Positions 41,301 through 56,812 are shown, numbered from the stretch's first letter. The stretch is 64,000 nt of DNA from Massilia sp. KIM (GCF_002007115.1 NZ_MVAD01000001.1:3224001-3288000); one strand, 5' to 3'. Notes: generated by a model not told the origin, from the letters alone. Translations and numbers: made by a program.

Positions 41301-41950
41301 TGGGCGCGCACAAGATGCGGCGCTTCCTGCGCTACAACCTGGACGCCTACCTGATGGGCCGCGCCACCGAGCGCCGCAAGGAGCTGCCGCTGGCGCACAA
41401 CGAGAACCAGGGCTACGTCCATTACCGCAAGGGCAGCCTTGCCCTCTACCTGCTGCAGGACCTGCTGGGCGAGGACGTGGTCAACGGCGTGCTGCGCCAG
41501 TTGCTGGCCAGCCATGGCTACCGCGCCGCGCCCTACCCGACCGCGACCGAGCTGGTCGAGGGCCTGCGCGCGGTGACGCCGCCGGACAAGGCCTACCTGA
41601 TCGACGACCTGTTCGACCACATCGTGCTCTACGAGAACCGTGCCGAAAGCGCCACCGCGCGCCAGCGCCCGGACGGCAAGTACGAGGTGAGCATCCGCGC
41701 CCAGGCCGGCAAGGTGCGCGCTGGCGAGCTGGGCGACGAGCAGCCGGCGGCGCTGCGCGACTACTTAGAATTCGGCGTCGACGACCGCAACGGCAACCCG
41801 CTGGTGCGCGAACGCCGGCTGGTGACGGGGGCCGCGCAGAGCGTCACCCTGGTGGTGGACGTGCGCCCGGGGCGCGCCGGCATCGACCCCGACAACAAAC
41901 TCATTGACAGAAAACCAACGGACAATATGGTTCCTGTCGACAACCTATAA
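38366..41950 (+). CDS. ABC-2 permease fused to M1-family aminopeptidase
   Basis: The product of about 1194 residues joins two modules. Residues 1 to about 600 contain roughly a dozen membrane helices in two halves (first from [20 protein letters not shown]; second from [20 protein letters not shown]), as in ABC-2 permeases. From about 640 on is a soluble M1-type domain with an N-terminal beta part ([17 protein letters not shown]) and the zinc motif HETAH at 940-944. SESLSEY supplies the third ligand E964. A GTG five codons upstream is an alternative start. Fusions of this kind are known in databases but their role is not. It follows the ATPase gene directly. Confidence 0.92.
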   Translation: MGPMLAIARFEAGQRLRLLSTWVYFLMFVALAMLWMAAAGGVFRDAVVSFGGRVLINAPRQIALTSAFLGCFGVVVTAAVMGRSVQQDFEYQMHHFFFSAPIRKADYVFGRFLGASLVLAVIFSSILIGTWLGSFIPGIAPDRLGPTTLSSWLQPYLFTLLPNIFIFGAIFFVLAALTRRMLPVYIAGVVMMIGYIIAPSLARDLDYKTLAALIDPFGTTALIRMTEYWPIAERNTRGIGLEGVYLVNRLLWAAFAAVVLLLGYWRFHLIGDQDTRGRGPGQAEPAPADAGLVRPLGELREAPDFAGRSLAVLLLTTTWTNLRESVKNVYFAALAVAGVLALVVGAIDLGSIYGTPTYPVTYQVLDMIREVLDLFMLIVTIFYAGELVWRDRDLGVAQMLDALPVPTWLPLAAKTLALVGLQALMLLGAMVVGMLIQLFKGYFGLEPGLYLRVLFTLLLPQFALAAVLAIAVQVIVNQKYLAYFFLIGFYLVAATLAGLGLDHPLLVYGYGPDYIYSAMNGFGHTALREHLFQLYWAGAALMLLVAARVLWPRGVDERWRERLRLARRNLTLPVLSGFGAGFAVFAGMGLLLCYEMAAGGWQTPWQRESARARYEQRYHRYAALPQPRIADVNLKLAIHPERRALAVRGFYQLENRSAGPIADVILYQQRGARLAAKFSQPAQLARADAELGFYHYRLATPLPAGGRVALEFQVDYAPGGLLGVMSETPVVANGSFFTNAALPRVGYQKSVELEDDRERSRHGLAPRERMAAREDEKARANNVVATDADWISFDAVVSTSPDQIAIAPGTLEQEWVDKGRRYFHYRMDKPILNMLAFQSARYEVRHDRWRDVTIDVFYHPGHEYNVERMIRGAQAGLEYGTSRFSPYQFRELRIVEFPRYASYAQAFPGTIPFSESAGFIARVDANSPKDIDYPFYVSAHETAHQWWGHQLVAADTRGATVLSESLSEYTALMVMKRTMGAHKMRRFLRYNLDAYLMGRATERRKELPLAHNENQGYVHYRKGSLALYLLQDLLGEDVVNGVLRQLLASHGYRAAPYPTATELVEGLRAVTPPDKAYLIDDLFDHIVLYENRAESATARQRPDGKYEVSIRAQAGKVRAGELGDEQPAALRDYLEFGVDDRNGNPLVRERRLVTGAAQSVTLVVDVRPGRAGIDPDNKLIDRKPTDNMVPVDNL

Positions 41951-41994
41951 TTCTCAAGCTATGATCGAGTAACTCATCCGTGGAGGAAGCATCA

Positions 41995-42201
41995 ATGTCG
42001 AACGTCGTTGCCGAGATCGCCGAAAAGATCCAGACACTGAGCGTGTCGGAAAAGCATGAACTGCTTCGGATCCTGCTGCAGGACATCGACACGCAGGACG
42101 AGGATGCGGACGAGGCACTGCGCAACGAAGTGGTGCGCCGGGTCAAGGCGATCCGCAATGGCGAAGCGGCGATCAAGGCGATGCAGGAGTGGCAGGACTG
42201 A
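41995..42201 (+). CDS. Small protein resembling addiction-module antitoxin components
   Basis: The 68-residue acidic helical protein starts MSNVVAEIAEKIQTLSVSEK and ends RNEVVRRVKAIRNGEAAIKA. The pattern of a serine-preceded SxxEK helix and a final R-x-x-x-I-x-x-G-E segment resembles putative addiction-module components of the unstable-antitoxin type. GGAGGAAGC is an excellent ribosome binding site. No toxin gene (RelE/ParE type) follows; a terminator does. Family assignment is tentative. Confidence 0.7.
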   Translation: MSNVVAEIAEKIQTLSVSEKHELLRILLQDIDTQDEDADEALRNEVVRRVKAIRNGEAAIKAMQEWQD

Positions 42202-42223
42202 TCGTCCCGCGCCAGATATGAAA

Positions 42224-42254
42224 AAAACCGCGGCTTGCCGCGGTTTTTCGTTTT
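42224..42254 (+). terminator. Terminator after the small antitoxin-like gene
   Basis: AAAACCGCGG and CCGCGGTTTT form a 10-bp stem around CTTG, followed by TCGTTTT. It likely ends the ABC/M1 operon transcript. Confidence 0.9.
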
Positions 42255-42315
42255 GGGAAGCCGGCTCAGCTGGAGCCGGCCCCTGCTGAGCCGACTCCCG
42301 CTGAGCCGGCCCGTG

Positions 42316-43944
42316 TCACACCTGCGCCAGGCTGCGCGCGGACTTGTTCGGCAGGGCCGGCTTGCGCGCCGCGCCCAGTGCCGGGGTGTCCGGCTGCTGG
42401 GCCAGGTGGAAGGTCCCCACCAGCTGGGCCAGGCCGGCCGCCTGCTCGCGCATCGCCTCGGCCGCCGCCGCGGCCTGCTCCACCAGGGCAGCGTTCTGCT
42501 GGGTCACCTGGTCCATCTGGGTGATCGCGCCGTTGACCTGCTCGATGCCCGCGCGCTGCTCGTCGCTGGCGGCGGAAATCTCGCTGATGATGTCGGACAC
42601 CCGACGCACGCTCTCCACCACCTCGTCCATGGTGCGTCCGGCCTGGTCCACCAGGCGGGAGCCGGCTTCCACGCGCGCGACCGAGTCGCCGATCAGGTCC
42701 TTGATCTCCTTGGCCGCGTTGGCCGAACGCTGGGCCAGGTTGCGCACCTCGCCCGCCACCACCGCGAAGCCGCGGCCCTGTTCGCCCGCGCGCGCCGCCT
42801 CCACGGCGGCGTTCAGCGCCAGGATATTGGTCTGGAAGGCGATGCCGTCGATGACGCTGATGATGTCGGCGATGCGGCGCGCCGACTCGTTGATCGAGCC
42901 CATGGTGGTCACCACCTCCGAGACCACGGCGCCGCCCCGCGTCGCCGTTTCGGCCGCATTGGCGGCGAGCTGGTTGGCCTGGCGCGCGTTGTCGGCGTTC
43001 TGCTTCACGGTCGAGGTCAGTTCTTCCATCGAGGACGCGGTCTCCTCCAGCGAGCTGGCCTGCTGCTCGGTGCGCGAGGACAAGTCCTGGTTGCCCGCCG
43101 AGATCTCCTGCGACGCCGTCTCGATGGCGGCGGTGCCGGCCCGCACCTGCGAGACGATGGACACCAGGGATTCGTTCATGTGCTTCAGCGCGGCCATCAG
43201 TTCGCCCGCTTCGTCCTTGCTGCGCACCTGCACGTTCGCGCTCAGGTCGCCATTGGCGACGCGCTGGGCCAGGCCCACGGCGCGGCGCAGGGGCGAGCCG
43301 ATGTTGCGCGCCAGTTGCACGGCCATGACGAGGGCCATCAGCGCCGACACCAGGCCGCCGCCGATCAGGATGCGGCCCATGGTGGTCTGCAGGGCCGCCG
43401 CTTCCTGCTGGCGCTGGGCCAGCAGGCCACGCTCGGCGGCGGTAACTTCGGCGACCACGGCGCGCATCGCGTCCATGCCGCTCTTGCCCTTGCCGGCCTG
43501 CTCGGCCGCCACCACCGCGCCGATGTCGCCCTCGACCGCGCCGCGGCGCAGGGCGATGATCGGGTCGATGGCCTGCGCGAGCCACTGGCGCTCCAGCTCG
43601 CCCAGGCGCTTGAGCCGCTCCTGCTGGGCCGGGTTGTCGGCGGTGAGCTGGAGCGCGCGCTCCAGGTGCTTGCCGAACTGCTCGGTGCCGGCGCGGTAGG
43701 GCTCGAGCGAGGCGTCGTTGCCGGTCAGCGCGAAGCCGCGCTGGCCGGTCTCGATGTCGACCAGCGCGGACTGTGCGCTGGCGACTTCGCCCAAGACTTC
43801 ATAGGTGTGGACGTTCAGGGCATTCGCCGCGTCGAGTCGGGCGAAACTGTTGTAGGAGACGCCGATCACCAGGGAGGTGACGGCGACCAGGGCGCCAAAG
43901 CCCAGGTAGAGACGGGTGGCGATCTTCAGATCGGAGAGTTTCAT
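42316..43944 (-). CDS. Methyl-accepting chemotaxis protein with CHASE3-like sensor
   Basis: The 542-residue chemoreceptor has a first membrane helix (about 12-31) and a periplasmic helical sensor with the CHASE3 segment [22 protein letters not shown] second helix lies near 190-212, then HAMP, then the long signalling coiled coil with the hairpin tip ([40 protein letters not shown]). The C-terminus lacks a CheR/CheB-docking pentapeptide of the NWETF type. The start was chosen at MKLSDLK; the frame upstream is not membrane-like. It is monocistronic and the ligand is unknown. Confidence 0.95.
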   Translation of the reverse strand: MKLSDLKIATRLYLGFGALVAVTSLVIGVSYNSFARLDAANALNVHTYEVLGEVASAQSALVDIETGQRGFALTGNDASLEPYRAGTEQFGKHLERALQLTADNPAQQERLKRLGELERQWLAQAIDPIIALRRGAVEGDIGAVVAAEQAGKGKSGMDAMRAVVAEVTAAERGLLAQRQQEAAALQTTMGRILIGGGLVSALMALVMAVQLARNIGSPLRRAVGLAQRVANGDLSANVQVRSKDEAGELMAALKHMNESLVSIVSQVRAGTAAIETASQEISAGNQDLSSRTEQQASSLEETASSMEELTSTVKQNADNARQANQLAANAAETATRGGAVVSEVVTTMGSINESARRIADIISVIDGIAFQTNILALNAAVEAARAGEQGRGFAVVAGEVRNLAQRSANAAKEIKDLIGDSVARVEAGSRLVDQAGRTMDEVVESVRRVSDIISEISAASDEQRAGIEQVNGAITQMDQVTQQNAALVEQAAAAAEAMREQAAGLAQLVGTFHLAQQPDTPALGAARKPALPNKSARSLAQV

Positions 43945-44153
43945 TGTGCAGTGGTCCTGATCAACGGGGTCGGGGTAGATAAGGGGCAGCTGTTTGTTGC
44001 TGATACTCAGGCAACGTTCAATATTAGTATGAAATCGTTGTTGAGCAAAAGAAACTAAGGATATCCCATTTGGCAGGTGTTTCAGTTGGGAAATTTTCAC
44101 CAGAATCGGTTCAATATCCGGTCACCTCCGACGCCATCGATCGCCCGTGCAGG

Positions 44154-44182
44154 CGAAAAAAAACCGCAGGGATCTGCGGTTT
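44154..44182 (-). terminator. Terminator of topB
   Basis: On the minus strand AAACCGCAG and CTGCGGTTT form a 9-bp stem, followed by a run of T. It lies just after the topoisomerase stop codon. Confidence 0.9.
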
Positions 44183-44188
44183 TTCTTC

Positions 44189-46876
<2,688 letters not shown>

Positions 46877-47049
46877 AGTGTTTCTCGTCGTACTATTTAT
46901 ATAGTGTGGGGCCGGCGCATCCTTGCGCTCCTGGCCGGACGGCGGTCTGGGCCGTAGTGTCTGAATGGTAACAGTCTGGATTGAGCGGCCAATGATAAGC
47001 GGGTTCTCGCGCTCACCGCAAGTACGCCTTGCGCAGGAACAGTGCTTTT

Positions 47050-47104
47050 ATGCGCACCAAGATGGTGCGTCGACAATGAAAAACGGGACCTTGCGGTCCC
47101 GTTC
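47050..47104 (-). terminator. Terminator of smg, with a second small hairpin
   Basis: AACGGGACC and GGTCCCGTT form a 9-bp stem (47082-47103), followed on the minus strand by TTTCATT. A second hairpin, TGCGCACC-AAGAT-GGTGCG, lies just beyond at about 47050-47069. Confidence 0.8.
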
Positions 47105-47130
47105 CGATGTGTGGCGCACGCCTTGTTGCC

Positions 47131-47589
47131 TCAGTGCAGCAGGCGCGGTTCCTGTTCGTCATCGTCGCCGAAGAGGTCGTCGAACATCAGCGCATCGGGT
47201 TCCTTGCCCTGGCTCCACAGGACCATGAGCACGATGATCTTGAGCTTGCCCAGGGTAACCGGGGACTCGTCAACCGCGAGCGCGCGCTCGACCACGATCT
47301 CGCGCTGCACGGCGCTGAGCACGCCCGCGCTTTCGAGGAAGGCGATGAAGCCGATGGCCGCGCTGCCCAGTTCGATGTATTCCTCGTCGACATAGTAGCG
47401 GGTGCCGCTGGAAGATTCGATCGAGGTGGTGGTCGCCAGCTCGGTCAGCCCGGTCAGCCAGTCCAGCGCCTCCGAGATCTCGATGTCGTCGAAACCGACG
47501 GCAGACAGCTTGCGCGCCAGGGCGGCCGGCTCGGGGCAGGCGTCGGGACGATAGTACGTCTCGTAAAGATAGACCAGGATGTCGAACAT
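47131..47589 (-). CDS. smg: Smg family protein (DUF494)
   Basis: The 152-residue acidic protein starts [20 protein letters not shown] and has [20 protein letters not shown] and a C-terminal [19 protein letters not shown] followed by an acidic end. This is the Smg/DUF494 family, usually next to dprA, as here. Its role is unclear. The start was set at MFDI, the family's typical N-terminus, rather than 23 codons upstream. Confidence 0.94.
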   Translation of the reverse strand: MFDILVYLYETYYRPDACPEPAALARKLSAVGFDDIEISEALDWLTGLTELATTTSIESSSGTRYYVDEEYIELGSAAIGFIAFLESAGVLSAVQREIVVERALAVDESPVTLGKLKIIVLMVLWSQGKEPDALMFDDLFGDDDEQEPRLLH

Positions 47590-47792
47590 AGTGACGCTAC
47601 TGTAGCAGCTAAGATCGTCGTGGCACAAGGGGCGCGCGCTCGGCAGGGTGGCGTTCAAAAAAAACGTTGTTTCGCGGCCTTATCCGTTCATACAGCTTAC
47701 TCTATTCCTATTAGAAACAAGAGCATACATTTCACAAACATGCTCTCCCAAAGGACAGTCCTTTACCAAGCCTTGCTCCGATTGACCTGTCT
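47590..47792. other. Gap between dprA and smg
   Basis: No gene is seen. It contains a 15-bp palindrome AAAGGAC-A-GTCCTTT (47750-47764) and an inverted pair GAGCAT/ATGCTC (47721-47746) close after the dprA stop. These might form part of a weak terminator or a site near the smg promoter, but there is no U-run. Confidence 0.5.
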
Positions 47793-49100
47793 TCAGGGAT
47801 AGATGCGCTGCACTCTTCCACCAGGCAATTGCTCGACCAACCCGGCCAATTCCAGCGCCAATAAGCGCGCGCCGACCTCGCCCGCATCGCCGCCGAGACG
47901 CTCGAGCAGCGCGTCGATGCCGACCGGATCGTGGCCCAGCGCGCCCAGCAGGCTGGCTTCCGCCGTGGCCTGTACCCGGGCATGCGCCTTGGCGTCCTCC
48001 TTTGCTTGCGGCCTGGCTTCCGCCTTCGCTTCTGCATTGGCTTCCGCCTTGGCGCCCTCCTTGGCTTGCACCTTGGCTTGCGCCAAGGCGTAGGCGTCGG
48101 TATCCGCCGTGGCTTCCGCAACGGTGGCGGCAATGGCATTGGCCTGCCCAGGCGCCAGCGCGGGCGCGGCGGCCAGCGGCGAGGCATGCATCGCCGCCAA
48201 CACCTCGTCCACGGTCTCGACCAGTTGCGCGCCTTCGCGTATCAATTGATGGCAGCCCTTGGCGAGCGTGGAATGGATGGAGCCGGGAATCGCGAACACC
48301 TCCCTGCCCTGCTCGGCCGCCAGCTGGGCCGTGATCAGCGAGCCGGACTCGGCCGCCGCCTCCACCACCAGCACGCCGGCGGCCAGGCCGCTGATGACGC
48401 GGTTACGGCGCGGGAAGTTGCCGGCCACTGGTGGCATGCCGAGCGGATATTCGCTGACGATGCAGCCATCCTGGGCGATGCGGTGGGCCAGTTCGCGGTT
48501 GCGCGCCGGGTAGATGCGGTCGATGCCGGTGCCGATTACGGCCACGGTCGCGCCCGGCCCTTCGAGGGCGCCCTCGTGCGCGGCCGTGTCCACGCCCAGC
48601 GCCAGGCCGGACACGACGCACAGTCCGGCCTCGGACAGGGCGCGCGCGAAGCGCCGGGCATTGGCCTTGCCCTGTTCGCTGGCGTTGCGGCTGCCGACCA
48701 CGGCGACGGCCGGCCGGGCCAGCAATTCGATGCGCCCTTTTATATAGAGCAGCAGCGGCGGATCGGGGATAGCGGCGAGCAGGGCCGGATAGCCGGGGTC
48801 GTGCAGGGTGAGCAGGTGGTGGCCCTCGCGGGCCAGCCAGGCGCGGGTCGCGTCCACCTGGGCGTGCAGTTCGGGGGATGGCAAGGCGCACAGGGCGCGC
48901 ACCTGGGCGGCAGTCGCATGCGCCGCCAGCGCCCGGTGGCTAGCGCGGAAGATCGCGCCGGGCGAGCCGAAGACTTCGAGCAGCGCGCGTGCGGTCCGGC
49001 ACCCCACCCCGCTCGCCTGTTCCAGGCGGATCCAGTCGGCGAGGGTATCGGGGCAGTTACCTGGGTCGCTGGCGGCGGGTTGGGGGTCCGTGTCCTGCAC
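47793..49100 (-). CDS. dprA: DNA-processing protein DprA with unusual Ala-rich linker
   Basis: DprA protects incoming single-stranded DNA and loads RecA during natural transformation. The 435-residue protein has an N-terminal SAM-like helical part and the Rossmann core with VAVVGSRNASEQGKANARRF, SGLALGVDTAAHEGAL, GTGIDRIYPARN and EAAAESGSLITAQ. The C-terminal winged helix (ASLLGALGHDPVGIDALLER) starts at about 382. Between core and winged helix lies a low-complexity linker of about 78 residues (304-381) rich in Ala, Lys, Glu and Gln with AKAEA-like repeats. The smg and LysM neighbours are conserved in the order. Confidence 0.95.
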   Translation of the reverse strand: MQDTDPQPAASDPGNCPDTLADWIRLEQASGVGCRTARALLEVFGSPGAIFRASHRALAAHATAAQVRALCALPSPELHAQVDATRAWLAREGHHLLTLHDPGYPALLAAIPDPPLLLYIKGRIELLARPAVAVVGSRNASEQGKANARRFARALSEAGLCVVSGLALGVDTAAHEGALEGPGATVAVIGTGIDRIYPARNRELAHRIAQDGCIVSEYPLGMPPVAGNFPRRNRVISGLAAGVLVVEAAAESGSLITAQLAAEQGREVFAIPGSIHSTLAKGCHQLIREGAQLVETVDEVLAAMHASPLAAAPALAPGQANAIAATVAEATADTDAYALAQAKVQAKEGAKAEANAEAKAEARPQAKEDAKAHARVQATAEASLLGALGHDPVGIDALLERLGGDAGEVGARLLALELAGLVEQLPGGRVQRIYP

Positions 49101-49107
49101 GGCGGCT

Positions 49108-50205
49108 TTACTCCGGTGAGAGGGCCACGTCGCCGACTTGCACCGGCTCCGTCACTTGCATGATCAAGCCGTAGGAGACGTTCTTGAACACGCGGAAAAT
49201 GAACAGGCTGCCGTATTGTTCGTCGGGCAGCTTGATCTTGCCGGCGCCCAATCCGAGGAAACCCTTCTTCGCCGGGTCCGGCACCGTCTTCCCGAGATGA
49301 TAGAGCTGCAGCACGGAGCCGACATCGAGTCCGTCAAGCGAACCCCGGTTGACAGTCACGACCTGGCTCTGTCCGGCATAGCTGACGCCGGAATAGATCG
49401 ACATCACGCGCGCGTCGACCGGCCGTTCGGGGGCGTGCGGCATGTAGTTGCGCACCGGCGCCGGGGGCGCCGGCACCAGCAGGTCGCCCACGCCCATTTC
49501 CTGGCGCGTGTCGGCGACGCGGAAAGTATGGGCGTCGACGCCCGGCTTGGCCTCGGCCACCAGGGTGACGGTGCCCAGGAAGGCGGCCTCGTGGGCCAGC
49601 ACCTTGCCGGTCTGCGGGTCCTTCAGCACCGTGCCCGGGCGGAACACCTGGAAGCTGGTGTTGCCCTTGAGCTCGCCCTTGACGTAGACGCGGTCGCCCT
49701 CGCCCAGGTAGACCCGGCCTTCCTGCGAGGCGACGATGCGCGGCGCGCCGGCCAGTTCATTGGCCTCGACCACCAGCGGCTGGGTCAGGTAGGGTTCGAT
49801 GGCCCCGGCCGGGATCGCCTGCAGGGCTTCGCGCTCGAGCGACTCGCTGCGCAGCTGGGGAGACAGGCGGGTCAGCGGCGGCTCGCCGCGGCCGTCGCCC
49901 GCGCCGGGCGGGCTGAGGCTCAGGCGGCCACGCGTCCGGTCGAAATAGATGATCTGGCCCGGATAGATCCAGTGCGGATTGCGGATCTCGTCGCGGTTCA
50001 GGCCCCAGACCTGGGGCCAGCACCAGGGATTCTGCAGGAAGGTCGCCGAGATGTCCCACAGGGTGTCGCGCTTGACCACCACGTGGCGGTCGGGCGCGTC
50101 GGGGCGGAAGTTGCAGGTGGGAGCGGCCTGGGCCGCGCCGGCCGCGGCACATGCGAGCAGCGCGGCGGCAGCAGCGCGTGTCACGACTGTGCTAAAATTT
50201 TTCAT
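49108..50205 (-). CDS. LysM-domain envelope protein
   Basis: The 365-residue protein has a signal peptide (MKNFSTVVTRAAAAALLACA to about AQA). The LysM domain follows (VVVKRDTLWDISATFLQNPW, then NRDEIRNPHWIYPGQII), and a beta-rich C-terminal region of about 220 residues. LysM binds peptidoglycan. It is the conserved neighbour of dprA and is divergent from def. The start at MKNF gives the signal peptide; the longer frame upstream does not look secreted. The C-terminal part has no name I know. Confidence 0.92.
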   Translation of the reverse strand: MKNFSTVVTRAAAAALLACAAAGAAQAAPTCNFRPDAPDRHVVVKRDTLWDISATFLQNPWCWPQVWGLNRDEIRNPHWIYPGQIIYFDRTRGRLSLSPPGAGDGRGEPPLTRLSPQLRSESLEREALQAIPAGAIEPYLTQPLVVEANELAGAPRIVASQEGRVYLGEGDRVYVKGELKGNTSFQVFRPGTVLKDPQTGKVLAHEAAFLGTVTLVAEAKPGVDAHTFRVADTRQEMGVGDLLVPAPPAPVRNYMPHAPERPVDARVMSIYSGVSYAGQSQVVTVNRGSLDGLDVGSVLQLYHLGKTVPDPAKKGFLGLGAGKIKLPDEQYGSLFIFRVFKNVSYGLIMQVTEPVQVGDVALSPE

Positions 50206-50469
50206 CGAAGACGTCCGTTGTCCGTTGAGTAGTGCGGCGGCGTTAAGACCGACATGCTGGCGGGTTGTCATCCCGACCAGCCACGGCACGCGAGACAGTA
50301 CGCGGGAATTGCACGCGTTACCTCCCGGTTTCCCTAAAAGGTTGCCGTAGTGAATCAAATTCTGCACACAAATCCCTGAACTAGCAAGACAAACCGCGTC
50401 CTGCCAGGCGCTGCGTGTGTTGCGTTTCTGTCCGTGCACGACAACCTGACCCTTGAATACCTGACTGAT
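50206..50469. other. Divergent intergenic region, LysM gene and def
   Basis: No gene is seen in this 264-bp gap. It must hold the promoters for both directions, but I cannot pick convincing -35/-10 pairs. Confidence 0.5.
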
Positions 50470-51009
50470 ATGGCCTTACTGAAGATCCTCCGCTATCCCG
50501 ACCCGCGCCTGCACAAGATCGCCAAGCCGGTGACCGAATTCGGCACCGAGCGCCTGCGCAAGCTTGTCGCCGACATGGCAGACACCATGTACGACGCGCC
50601 CGGCGTGGGCCTGGCGGCGACCCAGGTCGACGTGCACGAACGCGTGATCGTCATCGACGTGAGCGAGACCCATGACCAGCTGATCGTCTTCATCAACCCG
50701 GAAATCACCTGGGCCAGCGAGGACAAGCAGGTCTACGACGAAGGCTGCCTGTCGGTGCCCGGCATCTACGACGGCGTCGAGCGCCCGGCCAAGGTCAAGG
50801 TGCGCGCCTACGACGTCGAGGGCAAGGAATTCACCGTCGACGCCGACGGCCTGCTGGCAGTCTGCATCCAGCACGAGATGGACCACCTGATGGGCAAGGT
50901 ATTCGTTGAATACCTGTCGCCGCTCAAGCGCAACCGCATCAAGGCCAAGCTGCAGAAGGAAGAGCGCGGCATGGAACGCGAAGCCGCGCGCGCCGGCGGC
51001 CGCCGCTGA
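50470..51009 (+). CDS. def: Peptide deformylase
   Basis: Def removes the formyl group from nascent proteins. The 179-residue metalloenzyme has all three motifs: GVGLAATQ at 45-52, EGCLSVPG with metal ligand C93, and HEMDH at 135-139. Start MALLKIL was chosen for family length. Its stop codon overlaps the fmt ATG (TGATG), so formylation and deformylation genes are coupled. Confidence 0.98.
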   Translation: MALLKILRYPDPRLHKIAKPVTEFGTERLRKLVADMADTMYDAPGVGLAATQVDVHERVIVIDVSETHDQLIVFINPEITWASEDKQVYDEGCLSVPGIYDGVERPAKVKVRAYDVEGKEFTVDADGLLAVCIQHEMDHLMGKVFVEYLSPLKRNRIKAKLQKEERGMEREAARAGGRR

Positions 51010-51968
51010 TGGCGGGTCCCTTGAAGCTGGTATTCGCGGGCACCCCCGAGTTCGCCCAAGTGGCACTACGCGCCCTGCACGAGGCCGGGTTCGAGATTCC
51101 CCTGGTGCTGACCCAGCCCGACCGCCCGGCCGGGCGCGGCATGCAGTTGCAGGCTTCGCCGGTCAAGCAGTATGCGCTGGCCCAGGGCATGGAAGTGATC
51201 CAGCCGCTATCGCTGCGCATGGACGCCAAGGACCCGCAGCGCGCCGAGGAGGCGCGCGCGGCCCACGCCCGCCTGCAGGCGCTCGACTACGACGCGATGG
51301 TGGTGGCGGCCTATGGCCTGATCCTGCCGCGTTCGACCCTCGACATCCGTCCCTGCATCAACATCCACGGCTCGCTGCTGCCGCGCTGGCGCGGCGCCGC
51401 CCCGATCCACCGCGCGATCGAAGCGGGCGACCGCGAGACCGGCGTCACCATCATGGGCATGGAAGAAGGCCTGGACACTGGGCCGATGATGCTGATCGAG
51501 CGCATCGCGATCGAGGATGGCGACACCACCGGCAGCCTGCACGACAAGCTGGCGGCGCTGGGCGGCCGGATGATCGTCGAGGCCATGCGCAAGCTGGCCG
51601 AGGGGCAGCTTGAAGCGGTGCCGCAGCCGGAGGAAGGCGTGACCTACGCGGCCAAGATCGCCAAGGAAGAAGCGAAGCTCGATGTCGCGCTGCCGGCCGA
51701 GCTGCTGTGGCGACGCATCCGCGCCTTCAATCCCTTCCCTGGGGCCTATGGGCTGGTGGATGGGGTGGCGGTCAAGATCTGGCAGGCCGAGCCGGTTGCC
51801 GGCAAGGGTGAACCGGGACAGGTGCTGGCGGCGGATGCGCAAGGCATCGTGGTCGCCTGCGGCGAAGGCGCGCTTCGTTTAAACGAATTGCAAAAACCGG
51901 GCGGCAAGCGCCTGGCGGCGACGGAGTTTTTGAAGGGGTTTCCGCTGGCGGGCAAGCGCTTCAGCTAA
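51009..51968 (+). CDS. fmt: Methionyl-tRNA formyltransferase
   Basis: Fmt formylates initiator Met-tRNA. The 319-residue protein starts with the Rossmann segment [17 protein letters not shown]. It has the catalytic region [20 protein letters not shown] with the conserved N, H and downstream D in GLDTGPM. A C-terminal OB-like domain follows ([18 protein letters not shown]). It lies directly after def. Confidence 0.98.
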   Translation: MAGPLKLVFAGTPEFAQVALRALHEAGFEIPLVLTQPDRPAGRGMQLQASPVKQYALAQGMEVIQPLSLRMDAKDPQRAEEARAAHARLQALDYDAMVVAAYGLILPRSTLDIRPCINIHGSLLPRWRGAAPIHRAIEAGDRETGVTIMGMEEGLDTGPMMLIERIAIEDGDTTGSLHDKLAALGGRMIVEAMRKLAEGQLEAVPQPEEGVTYAAKIAKEEAKLDVALPAELLWRRIRAFNPFPGAYGLVDGVAVKIWQAEPVAGKGEPGQVLAADAQGIVVACGEGALRLNELQKPGGKRLAATEFLKGFPLAGKRFS

Positions 51969-51998
51969 GCCCGAGCACTTAGGAAGAAACGCATTCTC

Positions 51999-52117
51999 TA
52001 GCCTCAAAAACGTCGTTCCTAGCCTTAAAACCGACGTCCCTAGCCTCAAAACCGACGTCCGCTAGCCTCAAAACGTCGTCCCTAGCCGCAAAAAACGCCG
52101 TCCGCTAGCCTCAAAAC
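51999..52117. repeat. Degenerate tandem repeat of about 21 bp, six units
   Basis: TAGCCTCAAAACCGACGTCC-type units begin at about 51999, 52020, 52041, 52063, 52083 and 52106. The last unit runs straight into the CGTCGTCCCC arm of palindromic repeat copy 8, so the array seems to be built from flank plus the first bases of that element. Confidence 0.85.
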
Positions 52118-52203
52118 CGTCGTCCCCGCGAAGGCGGGGACCCAAGTTGCACGCGTATCGATAACGCACAAAACTTGGGTCCCCGCCTGCGCGGGGACGA
52201 CGT
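52118..52203. repeat. Double-hairpin palindromic repeat, copy 8
   Basis: The arms are CGTCGTCCCCGCG...CGGGGACCCAAGTT and AACTTGGGTCCCCGCC...GCGGGGACGACG, symmetric, with a spacer of about 25 bp. This copy has CGTCCCC where others have CATCCCG or CGTTCCG, and both arms carry the same variant. Confidence 0.92.
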
Positions 52204-52363
52204 TGTTTATTGTTGCGTGAATGCGAGGCTCAGCGAATGCTGAGGCCCCTGCCCTGCAACAAACCTGACTATGTATCGCTCGACCGGCTCGCCCGGCTCG
52301 TCCGGCCCGTCCGGCTCGTCCGGCTCGACCGACGCGCCCGGCTCGTCCGGCGATACCGACGAC

Positions 52364-52597
52364 TTACTCCTCGCGGTTTGCCGCCGCGCGCTGCGCGTCC
52401 ATATGCTCGCGCAGCACCTGGTTGATGCGGGTCTGATACCCCGGGCCGGCTGCCTTAAACCATTCCAGCATGTCCACATCCAAACGGATGGTGACGATTT
52501 GCTTCACGCCATTGGCCGTCTGCGCCTTGGGCGACACCACCGGTTCCTGGCTGCGGACCACAGGCTGGTCCCAATCTGGCTCGTATTCTTTGTTCAT
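52364..52597 (-). CDS. brnA: BrnA-family antitoxin, apparently without an intact toxin
   Basis: The 77-residue protein has the BrnA pattern: a charged N-terminus, then VKQIVTIRLDVDMLEWFKAAG and YQTRINQVLREHMDAQR, a ribbon-helix-helix fold that binds DNA and, in complete systems, the BrnT ribonuclease. Upstream there is no intact brnT. A reading frame that ends ERRMEYNGKIA overlaps the brnA ATG by 4 bp and may be a remnant of it. The DNA here is poorer in G+C than its surroundings. Confidence 0.85.
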   Translation of the reverse strand: MNKEYEPDWDQPVVRSQEPVVSPKAQTANGVKQIVTIRLDVDMLEWFKAAGPGYQTRINQVLREHMDAQRAAANREE

Positions 52598-52680
52598 GCG
52601 ATTTTCCCGTTGTATTCCATACGCCTCTCGATGGGGCGGATAGATTGTCGTCCCGGTATGTATCGTAAAGATTGCATTGC
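52594..52680 (-). pseudogene. Possible 3' remnant of brnT toxin gene
   Basis: The frame ending at the brnA start reads SLRYIPGRQSIRPIERRMEY, loosely like the (R)IISARxATxxERxxY end of BrnT toxins. The ATGA overlap with brnA is the usual brnTA arrangement. Sequence further upstream in any frame does not look like BrnT and soon enters the metH promoter. This is a tentative reading. Confidence 0.35.
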
Positions 52681-52783
52681 CCCCGGTTTTTGTAACGCTG
52701 TGTAACATTCAGCCCGATAAATACAAAACGATACAAACACAGTTATTGCTGCACTGCCATAAAACTCCGCGAGCGGCTTGCCG

Positions 52784-52789
52784 TATAAT
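52784..52789 (+). promoter_or_regulatory. Probable -10 box of metH
   Basis: A consensus TATAAT lies 57 bp upstream of the metH ATG. No good -35 is seen at the normal distance. The leader is too short for a cobalamin riboswitch and shows no SAH-riboswitch core. Confidence 0.5.
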
Positions 52790-52846
52790 GGTAGACCGCC
52801 CAACAGTATCGGCCTGTCAAGCCGCATTCCCAGAGAGAGCTCCACC

Positions 52847-56614
<3,768 letters not shown>

Positions 56615-56660
56615 GCTTGCGCGCCCAGCGCCATCCCCGCTGGTATTGTTGGCTCTTCAC

Positions 56661-56763
56661 CGTCGTTCCCGCGTAGGCGGGAACCCAAGTTTGCGTGCGT
56701 AGCCGAAATGCGCGCTCATTGGACGCGAAGGAACTTGGGTTCCCGCCTTCGCGGGAACGACGT
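56661..56763. repeat. Double-hairpin palindromic repeat, copy 9
   Basis: The arms are CGTCGTTCCCGCG...CGGGAACCCAAGTTTG and AACTTGGGTTCCCGCC...GCGGGAACGACG, symmetric. The spacer is about 40 bp. It lies between metH and the SPW gene. Confidence 0.92.
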
Positions 56764-56812
56764 GCGAAAGTTCGAGGAACCAGCAATGTTGAGAGGACGC
56801 CCTCACCCGTAG

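Larger units (their letters stand above)
51969..52363. other. Non-coding stretch between fmt and brnA
   Basis: It holds a 21-bp degenerate tandem array, palindromic repeat copy 8 and a 9-bp simple repeat of CGTCCGGCT-like words (about 52276-52352). The terminator of fmt is not evident apart from the palindromic repeat. Confidence 0.8.

Noticed and set aside
38153..41620. 1155-residue open frame on the minus strand
   Set aside because: It is antisense to the permease/M1 fusion and has shadow-type composition (runs of HRQ, QAGQ, DHDH) and no domain.
52710..52846. Cobalamin or SAH riboswitch before metH
   Set aside because: Only about 50 bases lie between the -10 box and the start. I find no B12-box or SAH-core sequence.
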